NCBI GenBank assembly: GCA_029975915.1
Contig: JARKOC010000049.1
Span: 3,694 to 67,693 of the forward strand
Reading direction: 5' to 3'
DNA from: Bryobacteraceae bacterium
Lineage (GTDB): Bacteria; Acidobacteriota; Terriglobia; Bryobacterales; Bryobacteraceae
DNA: 64,000 nt
Program-made: the position numbers and the translations under genes
Notes under the pieces: generated by a model
The model's input: only the letters and a program-made list of their open reading frames with translations
Told to the model about the DNA's origin: nothing
The model's database searches: none
Shown: piece after piece, positions 26,043-33,249 of the stretch
Layout: the number at the start of each line of letters is the position of its first letter
Position numbering within the stretch: position 1 is the stretch's first letter

Positions 26043-27743
26043 TCAATCTTCGACGAGCAACTGTGATCGGGCGACACGCTCGCCCTTTAGGAAGACGGCC
26101 ATGATCCGCTCAGCGGCCGTAATGTCTTCCAGCGGGTCGCCATCGACCAAAAGCAGGGTGGCATCGAGTCCAGGTGCGATACGGCCGAGCGGTTGATGTA
26201 ACGCTGCCGCCGCCCGGGACGTGAACTGAAGGAGCACATCCGAGGGCGGAATACCGGAGCGGACCATCAACTGCATCTGGCGGTGAAGGGCGGGACCGTG
26301 CGGCAGGCCGGCCGAGCCGGCGAGAGAGTAAGGCGCACTCGTGCCTATGCCTGCGCCTGGCTCCTTTTCCGGACGAGGCGTCACGGACACGCGGGCGATT
26401 TGCTGGGCGAGAGACATGGAGAGAAGCGACGGGGACTCGCCAGCGGAGATTTGGGCGGCCCACTCCGCGGCGACGAATGGCGTACCGGAGGGCAATCTTG
26501 CATCGACGCCCAGGATCTGAGCGCCAAGTAGAGCGCCTGACGCCAGGCGATTCATCACAGACATGGCGGATGTGGCCGACTGCGGTCCTGTGGCGGCAAC
26601 GCCGGTGACGCCGCAATAGAGGTGAGTTTTCAGCGCACGTTCGACGGAATTCGGCTCGGCCGGCAGGACGACGGCACGGTCGATGAGTCCAGGCAGCAGA
26701 GTCCGGCCGGCCGCTTCAACCGCTTCGGCCCGCAGGGTGGCGGGCTCAGGACCCGAGTCCTTGAAAACCTCGACGATGACGCCGTCGCGAATCAGGACGG
26801 CGCCAACTGGCAGGACCGTTCCGTCGCCGGTGAAAACGCGGGCGCCGCGGATGAGCCAGGTGACGCCGCGGTTCTGCTGGCGGGCGAGAATGCGGGTCTT
26901 CTCCAGATTCTGTCGAGTCGTGGTCTCCCACGCGCCGAGCAGGATGAACGGAGCCATCGCGGCGGCGACCCACAGTTTTGCCGATGCCTTGAGTTTGTCT
27001 TCCTTTTCCCACCGGAAAAGTTTCACTGAGATAAACAGGCCAACGGCGGCTGCGGCGGCCAACGAGCCAAGCGCAGAGATGTTCTGCCAGGCCGATTCGC
27101 CGTGGATCAACATCCCTTGCAGACCCAGATACAAATGCGTTGCCGGCAGGAACTGGGCGAGCACCTGCAACCACTCGGGCATGGTGGAGAGAGGGATTGT
27201 CGCCCCGCTCAGCAGGAGCATGGGGAAGTACAGCAACTGCACAAGCACCTGGCTCTCGCCCATGGTGTTGACGACGCTGGCGATGATGAGACCGAGGGAC
27301 CGGAAAGCGACGATGCCGAAGGTCAACAGCAGGAAGAGTGAAAAAGGATTGGCGGGCCAAGGCATCTGATAGCGCCAGTGGGCGAGCAGGAAGAACGCCA
27401 TGACGGCGGGCATGTAGACGGCCCACCCGGTGACGATTGAAGACACAAGGATCGGCGCAGCCGTGATCGGTGCGACTTTGAAACGCCTGAGAATCCCGGC
27501 CTCCCGCTCCATCACGGCGCGGACGCCTCCACCGAAGAAGCCGTTGCCAAGGACCCCGAGGACAAGGACCATAGAGATGACCTGAGCCGTATTGCCGGTC
27601 GATTTCGCGGCGTCAAAGCCCTCTCCAAAGGCAAAGAAAAAGACAACGGGAAAGAGGTAGCTGAAGAAAAGAACCACGCGGTCGCGCAAGGTCAGGCGCA
27701 ACGTGGCGCGGATGTAAGCGAGATAGGACCTGAGGTTAATCAC
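26043..27743 (-). CDS. ABC-2 exporter permease fused to an amidohydrolase-like domain lacking metal ligands
   Basis: Residues 1-275 form an ABC-2 permease with six transmembrane helices (FFSYLFPVVFFFAFGEGF, the AVMEREAGILRRFKVAPI loop, PMLLLSGATIPLSTMP). Residues 292-566 follow the amidohydrolase plan: WLIRGARVFTGDG, LLPGLID, then FTSRAAAALHQPLGRIAPGLDATLLLVDGDPLEDI. Where active enzymes have LIDxHxH this one has LIDRAVVLP, and the later His and Asp ligands are also absent, so the domain is probably not catalytic. The GTG start overlaps the ATPase gene by 8 nt. The reading frame is continuous and no stop separates the halves. Confidence 0.8.
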   Translation of the reverse strand: MINLRSYLAYIRATLRLTLRDRVVLFFSYLFPVVFFFAFGEGFDAAKSTGNTAQVISMVLVLGVLGNGFFGGGVRAVMEREAGILRRFKVAPITAAPILVSSIVTGWAVYMPAVMAFFLLAHWRYQMPWPANPFSLFLLLTFGIVAFRSLGLIIASVVNTMGESQVLVQLLYFPMLLLSGATIPLSTMPEWLQVLAQFLPATHLYLGLQGMLIHGESAWQNISALGSLAAAAAVGLFISVKLFRWEKEDKLKASAKLWVAAAMAPFILLGAWETTTRQNLEKTRILARQQNRGVTWLIRGARVFTGDGTVLPVGAVLIRDGVIVEVFKDSGPEPATLRAEAVEAAGRTLLPGLIDRAVVLPAEPNSVERALKTHLYCGVTGVAATGPQSATSAMSVMNRLASGALLGAQILGVDARLPSGTPFVAAEWAAQISAGESPSLLSMSLAQQIARVSVTPRPEKEPGAGIGTSAPYSLAGSAGLPHGPALHRQMQLMVRSGIPPSDVLLQFTSRAAAALHQPLGRIAPGLDATLLLVDGDPLEDITAAERIMAVFLKGERVARSQLLVED

Positions 27744-28662
27744 GAAGCGATTTCCCGGTGAGTTCGATAAAGACGTCCTCGAGCGTCGGCCGGCGGATAT
27801 GGAGGTCATCGAGAACAACGCCGTTCGAGTCGATCCACTTAATGAGTTCGACGACGGCCTGGGCCGGCTTGGGATGGGACACGGCGAGATGGCGGCCGCC
27901 GTCGCTGGTTTGGAGCGGGTACTGATCCGGCCAACCGGAAGGCGCACCGGCGGGCAGCGGCGTCTCGCACGAAATCTCGATGCGGGCTTGGCCGAGCACC
28001 TGCTGTTGGAGTTCCCTGGGCGGTCCCATGGCGACGATGCGGCCCTCGTCGACAATCGCCACACGGTCGCAGAGACGCTCCGCTTCCTCGATGTAGTGCG
28101 TGGTGAGCAAGATCGTCGTGCGGGCGGCCTTCAGTTCGAGAATCATGTTGTGGATCTCGAGCCGGACCTGAGGATCGAGGCCGGTTGTAGGCTCATCGAG
28201 GAAGACGATGGATGGCTGGTTCACCAGGGCAAGGGCCAGAGCCAGGCGCTGTTTCTGCCCCCCCGACAGAGTCGAGTACATGGAATTCCGCTTTTCCCAA
28301 AGTTGAAAGCGTTTGAGCAACTGCTCGATGGAGGCCTGGCGGGAATAAAAAGCCGAGAAAAGTTCGAGGGCCTCAAAGACGGTCATCTTCTCGGGCAGGT
28401 TGGTGGCCTGGAGCGAAACGCCGACGCGGTCCTTGACGGCCGGGGCTTCGACCGCCGGATCAAGCCCCAGCACGCGGACCTCGCCGGCTGTGCGCGGACG
28501 CAAGCCTTCCAGAATTTCGACGGTCGTGGTTTTGCCGGCTCCGTTGGGCCCGAGCAGTCCGAAGACCTCGCCTTCGGCAACCTCGAAATCGATGCCGCGG
28601 ACCGCTTCAAACGCGCCGTAGCGCTTGCGCAGTCCGCGGACCAGAATGGCTGGATCGTCCAT
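27736..28662 (-). CDS. ABC transporter ATP-binding protein (multidrug/ABC-2 type)
   Basis: This 308-residue ATPase has Walker A GPNGAGKTTT, signature LSGGQKQRLALA, Walker B IVFLDEPTTGLD and the switch His in TTHYIEEAE. The C-terminal extension (about 230-308) ends in IRRPTLEDVFIELTGKSLRD, the typical tail of DrrA/CcmA-type exporters. It energises the downstream ABC-2 permease fusion, which it overlaps by 8 nt. The substrate is unknown. Confidence 0.9.
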   Translation of the reverse strand: MDDPAILVRGLRKRYGAFEAVRGIDFEVAEGEVFGLLGPNGAGKTTTVEILEGLRPRTAGEVRVLGLDPAVEAPAVKDRVGVSLQATNLPEKMTVFEALELFSAFYSRQASIEQLLKRFQLWEKRNSMYSTLSGGQKQRLALALALVNQPSIVFLDEPTTGLDPQVRLEIHNMILELKAARTTILLTTHYIEEAERLCDRVAIVDEGRIVAMGPPRELQQQVLGQARIEISCETPLPAGAPSGWPDQYPLQTSDGGRHLAVSHPKPAQAVVELIKWIDSNGVVLDDLHIRRPTLEDVFIELTGKSLRD

Positions 28663-28668
28663 GCGGAC

Positions 28669-29193
28669 CTACTGGGCCTTTAGGACATCGATGCACGCGC
28701 GCATGAACGCGGGCAGGTCGGCCGGTTTTCGCGAAGAGACGAGGTTGCGGTCCACGACCACTTCCTCGTCGCTCCAGATGGCGCCGGCGTGTTCGACGTC
28801 GTCCCTGATGGCGAAGAAGGACGTGCATTTGCGGCCGTTCAGAATCTTGGCCGAGCAGCAGCACCAGAGGCCATGACAGATGGCGGCGACCAGTTTACCC
28901 TGCTTGTCGAAATCGGCAACGAACTGGTTGGCCTTCGGATGGCGGCGGATGAAATCCGGGGCGAAACCGCCGGGACAGACGATCCCGTCGTAATCCGACG
29001 CGGTAACTTCGTCGTAGCTCAGGTCTGATGTGGCCGGATACCCAACCTTGGAAGGATAGGATTTGCCCTTTTCTGCGCCAATCAGGTGAACTTCGGCGCC
29101 GGCCTCGATGAGGCGGTAGTAAGGGTACCAGACTTCCATTTCCTGATACTGCTGGTCGACCAGCACCGCGACGCGCTTGCCTTTGAGCTCCAT
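28669..29193 (-). CDS. DJ-1/PfpI family protein
   Basis: This 174-residue protein has the flavodoxin-like DJ-1/PfpI fold with nucleophile Cys in the elbow AICHGLW and CPGGFAPDFIR before it. Three further cysteines follow directly (CHGLWCCCSAK), with another in NGRKCTSF, where relatives usually have non-cysteine residues. Homologues act as deglycases, glyoxalases or chaperones; PfpI was described as a protease. The length fits the single-domain form. It ends 6 nt before the ABC ATPase start and reads the same way. Confidence 0.85.
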   Translation of the reverse strand: MELKGKRVAVLVDQQYQEMEVWYPYYRLIEAGAEVHLIGAEKGKSYPSKVGYPATSDLSYDEVTASDYDGIVCPGGFAPDFIRRHPKANQFVADFDKQGKLVAAICHGLWCCCSAKILNGRKCTSFFAIRDDVEHAGAIWSDEEVVVDRNLVSSRKPADLPAFMRACIDVLKAQ

Positions 29194-29219
29194 GGGATTA
29201 GTTTATCGTTCCGGCCGGC

Positions 29220-30098
29220 TTACTTGACACGGTGGCCATAGGAGTTGATTCGCGACAGCCGCTCGAAGTGATCGAAGACAATGCCGGCAGCGCGCAAGAC
29301 TGGAGTGTTGACTCCATCAGCCAAGGCTGCGGACGCGACTGCAAGCACGAATGGCCGTCCATCGAGAAATACGATTGCGGTTTCAGTGTGGACTCCGGGG
29401 ATGCCGCCGGGCTTGGAGGCAACCTCGACCTGCGCTGGAACCGCCTGGCGTACGGCCGCCTTGACGGTTTTAAGTAGCGCGACGATCTCGGCCGAACCCG
29501 CCACCTTTCCTCGATAGATCAACTCGGCGAGGCTGGCCATTTCATTCGGGGTCGATGAGTTCTCCTCGTTACGTAGCGCGGCGGGCGTATCCATCATGAT
29601 GCGGCGCAATCGGGTGGCCTTGAAACCGAGCTTGGTCATCAGGGCGTTGACGCGGGCCATGCCGACTTTGGCGATGAGGACGTTGGTTGCGGTGTTATCC
29701 GAATCGCGGATCATCAGCAAGGCGAGCTCACGAAGCGTTAGTGTCTGGCTGGAGGTCTTGAGCTTGTCCTGGAGCCCGCCGGAGCCGCCGACGGCATCTT
29801 TGGCAGTCAGAGTCACGCTTTCGTCGAGGTTTAGCCGTCCTGACGAGGCATCGTCGAACAAGGTGACCAGAATCGGGATCTTGATCGCCGAAGCCTGGGC
29901 GAAGGAGACATCGCCATTCAGAGAGAGTCTTCGTCCGGAGGTGAGGTCGATGACGGCATAGCCGAACGCACAGTCGACCTCGGCGGAGAAGGCTGACATG
30001 CGGTGTTCGAGACGGTTCCAGAGCAGTTGCTCGACGCTGGTTTGAGCGTGAAGGACGGATGCGAACAGGAACAGAGCAAGGGGCTTTGTCATAATCAC
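29220..30098 (-). CDS. class A beta-lactamase-fold serine hydrolase
   Basis: This 292-residue protein has a short signal peptide (MTKPLALFLFASVLHA) and the serine beta-lactamase motifs: SxxK as ASAIKIPIL, SDN as RDSDNTATN, and K-P-G (ASKPGGIPG) in place of KTG. The Glu166 of true class A enzymes is not evident in the omega-loop region before ENSSTPNEMA. It may therefore be a DD-peptidase-like or esterase relative rather than an antibiotic-resistance enzyme. The start is the GTG at 30098 or the ATG at 30092. It is divergent from crcB. Confidence 0.78.
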   Translation of the reverse strand: MIMTKPLALFLFASVLHAQTSVEQLLWNRLEHRMSAFSAEVDCAFGYAVIDLTSGRRLSLNGDVSFAQASAIKIPILVTLFDDASSGRLNLDESVTLTAKDAVGGSGGLQDKLKTSSQTLTLRELALLMIRDSDNTATNVLIAKVGMARVNALMTKLGFKATRLRRIMMDTPAALRNEENSSTPNEMASLAELIYRGKVAGSAEIVALLKTVKAAVRQAVPAQVEVASKPGGIPGVHTETAIVFLDGRPFVLAVASAALADGVNTPVLRAAGIVFDHFERLSRINSYGHRVK

Positions 30099-30120
30099 AC
30101 TGAAAGGATAACTAAGCTCG

Positions 30121-30507
30121 ATGATCTGGTTTTGGGTGGCGGCGGGCGCGGCGCTGGGGGGAGTGTTACGCTATGGCGCCAATGTGGGTGCGGGGCGGAT
30201 GGGTCTGACTGCGTTTCCCTGGGCGACTCTGTTTGTCAACGTGCTTGGCTCTATGGTGATCGGATTTTTCGCCACAGTGACGGGCGATCAAGGAAGGTTG
30301 GTGGCTAGGCCGGAATTGCGCATGTTCGTGACGGCGGGCATCTGCGGTGGATTCACCACGTTTTCGTCTTTCAGCCTGGAGACGTTGAGATTGATCGAAG
30401 ACCGCGAATGGCTGTTGGCGGGATTGAATGCAACCGGGTCACTGGTGTTGTGCCTGGCGGCGGTCTTCGTGGGCGCTACCGCCGGGGCGATGTTCAATCA
30501 GAAATAG
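30121..30507 (+). CDS. crcB: fluoride channel protein CrcB/Fluc
   Basis: This 128-residue protein with four transmembrane helices has GAALGGVLRYGA in the first helix, FVNVLGSMVIGF with the conserved Asn, and the GGFTTFSSFSLE motif lining the fluoride pore. It forms a dual-topology dimeric channel that expels fluoride. I do not see a fluoride riboswitch in the 22 nt that separate it from the divergent gene. The DUF190 gene follows after 12 nt. Confidence 0.94.
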   Translation: MIWFWVAAGAALGGVLRYGANVGAGRMGLTAFPWATLFVNVLGSMVIGFFATVTGDQGRLVARPELRMFVTAGICGGFTTFSSFSLETLRLIEDREWLLAGLNATGSLVLCLAAVFVGATAGAMFNQK

Positions 30508-30519
30508 GAGGACTGAGGG

Positions 30520-30870
30520 ATGGAACCCATGACCAAGGCTACGCTGCTGCGAATCTTCGTTGGCGAGAGCGACCGGCATCACCACCGCCCGGTTTACGAG
30601 GTCATCGTCGAGAAAGCAAGGGAGGCGCACCTGGCTGGCGCGACGGTGCTGCGCGGCCCAATGGGCTTTGGGCGGTCCTCTCGATTGCATACGAGCAAGA
30701 TTTTGGAGTTGAGTTCGGACATGTCCATCATCGTCGAGATTGTCGACAAGTCGGAGAAGGTGAGCGCTTTCCTGCCCGATCTCGATGCTTTGTTGGTTGA
30801 ATCCGGAGCATCGGTGCTGGTGACCGTTGAGCAGGTTGAGGTCCTGGCCTACGGCGCCAAACGCATCTGA
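30520..30870 (+). CDS. DUF190 protein, crcB partner
   Basis: This 116-residue protein with a GlnB-like ferredoxin fold shows LRIFVGESDRHHHRPVYEVIVEKAREAHLAGATVLRG near its start, the DUF190 pattern. DUF190 genes are very often adjacent to crcB, as here, and are thought to modulate fluoride export. AGGAGG lies 8 nt before the ATG and overlaps the crcB stop. No catalytic motif is known. Confidence 0.88.
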   Translation: MEPMTKATLLRIFVGESDRHHHRPVYEVIVEKAREAHLAGATVLRGPMGFGRSSRLHTSKILELSSDMSIIVEIVDKSEKVSAFLPDLDALLVESGASVLVTVEQVEVLAYGAKRI

Positions 30871-30961
30871 GGTGCATCCTCATTGGTTGCATGAGCGCGG
30901 CGTTCATCGAGTGCGGCGACGATATGGAAGTGGCTATTCTCGGAACTCATCAGCATTGGGG

Positions 30962-30978
30962 CTCGAGGCTCCCTCGAG
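30962..30978 (+). terminator. small perfect hairpin downstream of DUF190
   Basis: CTCGAGG, CTC and CCTCGAG form a perfect 7-bp stem with a 3-nt loop, 91 nt after the DUF190 stop. The U-tract is poor (TGCATTT). It lies in a 282-nt gap before the Gfo/Idh gene in which I see nothing else well supported. Confidence 0.35.
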
Positions 30979-31152
30979 TGCATTTACGGCTTTGCTGGCG
31001 CAGCCGGCTGAGTTCAAGTCACCTCAGGGCGTCGTCTGTCCCGCTTTGCTGTATACTCGCATTCGAGCCGTGGACCTGATGGCGCGCCCCGCCCCGCGGA
31101 GCTTGTCCGGCATTCCACTGCCAGAGTTTCAGCCTTCAGCTTGGAGGACATC

Positions 31153-32352
31153 ATGATCAACATCTCAAGGAGAGAGTTCGCAGGCGGGATGGCGTTCGCC
31201 GCCGCGCAAGGGGCGGCAGACAAGCTGCGCGTGGGTGTCATCGGATGTGGCGGCAGGGGCGTGGGAGCGCACATCGCTACGTTGCAGAAGTTGAAGGAAA
31301 CCGAGAAGGTCGAGGTGAACGCAGTCTGCGACGTCTTCGATAAGCGGGCGCAACAGGCTGCGCGTCTCACAGGTGGAAAGCCGTACCAGGACTACCGCCA
31401 GTTGCTCGCCAACAAGGATGTGGACGTGGTGGTGATCGCCACGCCTGATCATCTTCACGCCCAGATGGCCATCGACGCGGCCAGCGCGGGCAAGCACGTC
31501 TACGTCGAGAAGCCGATGACGCACACGGTGGAAGAGGCCCAGCGGGTCGTCGCCAAGATCAAGGAGACTGGCGTCAAGTTGCAAGTGGGCGTCCAGGGGA
31601 TGTGCGACGACTCGTATGAGACGGCCTATAAATACGTCAAAGCCGGCACGCTGGGCAAGGTCGTCATCGCGCAGATCGACTACTCGCGCAATTACCGCGA
31701 CGACTACTGGCTCAAGCCCGTCGATCCGGACATCAAGCCCGGCGTCAACTTCAATTGGGACCTGTTCTTGGGACCGGCTCCCAAACGCCCATTCAGCGCT
31801 GAACGTTATTTCAACTGGATTCGCTATTTCGACTACTCGGGCGGTGTACCTGCCGGGCTCTTCGTCCACCGCGTGACTCGGCTGATCAAGGCCTTGGGAT
31901 TAACGATTCCCGAGTACGGATCGGCGCATGGAGGCAAGTTCGAGTTCACATCAAGCACGGCCGAAGTGCCCGACACGATTAACATCATGCTGGACTATCC
32001 GGGCGGCCCGACGGTGATGCTGATCTCGTCGCTCGCTAACGACACGCCCGTGCCGCACGTGCTGCGCGGCCACAAGGCGACGCTCGAATTCACCCGCACC
32101 GGCTTCACCATCACGCCTCAGAAGCTGTTCGAAAAGGAGGTGAAAGAGGTCGTCCACGTCAAGACTGGCGGCGAGGACACAGAGTTGCACTGGCTGAATC
32201 TGATCAGGGCCATCCGCGTGGGCGAGCCGCTCAAGTGCGACGTGATGCTGGGCTACTACGGCGTTGTGGCGTGCCAGTTCGGCATTCTCTCCCAACAGCA
32301 ACGCAAGTACATGAAGTGGGACAAGTCGCGGGAAAGGATTGTGCCGGCATGA
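31153..32352 (+). CDS. Gfo/Idh/MocA family oxidoreductase with Tat leader
   Basis: This 399-residue protein has a twin-arginine-like leader (SRREFAGGMAFAAAQG), an NAD(P)-binding Rossmann motif (VGVIGCGGRGVGAH), the EKPMTHTVEEA catalytic Lys region, and a C-terminal alpha/beta domain. GGAGG lies 5 nt before the ATG at 31153, which fixes the start over the TTG at 31141. Acidobacteria and Planctomycetes carry many exported proteins of this type, generally linked to sugar or sugar-derivative oxidation. It overlaps the DUF6807 gene by 4 nt (ATGA). Confidence 0.87.
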   Translation: MINISRREFAGGMAFAAAQGAADKLRVGVIGCGGRGVGAHIATLQKLKETEKVEVNAVCDVFDKRAQQAARLTGGKPYQDYRQLLANKDVDVVVIATPDHLHAQMAIDAASAGKHVYVEKPMTHTVEEAQRVVAKIKETGVKLQVGVQGMCDDSYETAYKYVKAGTLGKVVIAQIDYSRNYRDDYWLKPVDPDIKPGVNFNWDLFLGPAPKRPFSAERYFNWIRYFDYSGGVPAGLFVHRVTRLIKALGLTIPEYGSAHGGKFEFTSSTAEVPDTINIMLDYPGGPTVMLISSLANDTPVPHVLRGHKATLEFTRTGFTITPQKLFEKEVKEVVHVKTGGEDTELHWLNLIRAIRVGEPLKCDVMLGYYGVVACQFGILSQQQRKYMKWDKSRERIVPA

Positions 32353-33239
32353 TCCGGGACAAGCAAGGCTTAGGGCGGCGGGCGTTCATCGCTTCGGCCG
32401 CCGCGCCGGCCATAGGGCCGCTGCTGGCGCAATCCCAGAGTCCTTTCACGTTTCGTGAAGTGGGAGACGCCTCTTTAGAGATTGTCGAAGACGGCCGGCC
32501 GGCGTTGGTTTACAACCACGGGATGCTGCTCGGCGAGGGCGTGGATCCGAAGTACCGCCGGTCGTCCTATATTCATCCGCTGTATGCGCCTGACGGGACG
32601 GCGCTCACTGACGATTTCCCGAAAGATCATCCGCACCACCGGGGCGTCTGCTGGAGTTGGCCCATCGTCAAGTTCGACGGGCAAACGCACGACGTTTGGG
32701 CGGTGATCGGTATGCACCAGCGATTCGTCCGCTGGATCAAGCGCGGCGCCAGACAGAACGACGCCGTGCTGGCAGTTGAGAACGGCTGGTTCGTGGGTGA
32801 GCGAAAGGCCGTGACAGAGACGGTCGAGATCACAATTCACAGGACCAAGGCCGCGCGGAGGGAAATGGTCATCGGCTTGTCGTTCGAGGCGGTGGATGCG
32901 CCAGTGGAGATTTGCGGCCGTGAGGTGAAGGGCTATGGCGGATTCGGCGTACGTTTCGCGCCACGGACCGGGACGGTGATCCGGTCCGACAAGGGCGTCG
33001 AGCCGAAAGACTCCGATATGGTTCCGCATCCGTGGGCCGAGTTGGAAGCTGAGTTTGGCGGACGCCGCGCCGGGTTGCGCGTCGAGGACACCGAAGTCAA
33101 TCCTAAATACCCGAACGGCTGGTGCCTGCGGCACTACGGGTATGTGGCGGTAAACTATCCGGGGCTTGAGCCGGTGACACTTACACCCGGCAAGCCATTG
33201 AGGTTGACCTACCGGATGACGGCGTATTCGGTTCCATAA
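32349..33239 (+). CDS. DUF6807 (PmoA-like) exported protein
   Basis: This 296-residue protein with a twin-arginine-like leader (LGRRAFIASAAAPA) shows the DUF6807 pattern: YNHGMLLGEGVDPKYRRSSYIHPLYAPDG and DHPHHRGVCWSW. The histidine cluster DHPHHRG suggests a metal or active site. The family is typically found next to Gfo/Idh genes and in polysaccharide-degradation neighbourhoods; its reaction is not established to my knowledge. Its ATG overlaps the stop of the Gfo/Idh gene, and it is convergent with the TonB receptor 10 nt away. Confidence 0.82.
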   Translation: MIRDKQGLGRRAFIASAAAPAIGPLLAQSQSPFTFREVGDASLEIVEDGRPALVYNHGMLLGEGVDPKYRRSSYIHPLYAPDGTALTDDFPKDHPHHRGVCWSWPIVKFDGQTHDVWAVIGMHQRFVRWIKRGARQNDAVLAVENGWFVGERKAVTETVEITIHRTKAARREMVIGLSFEAVDAPVEICGREVKGYGGFGVRFAPRTGTVIRSDKGVEPKDSDMVPHPWAELEAEFGGRRAGLRVEDTEVNPKYPNGWCLRHYGYVAVNYPGLEPVTLTPGKPLRLTYRMTAYSVP

Positions 33240-33249
33240 AAGAGGCGGT

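Noticed and set aside
30099..30120. Fluoride riboswitch before crcB
   Set aside because: Only 22 nt separate the divergent genes and no conserved fluoride-riboswitch core is visible.
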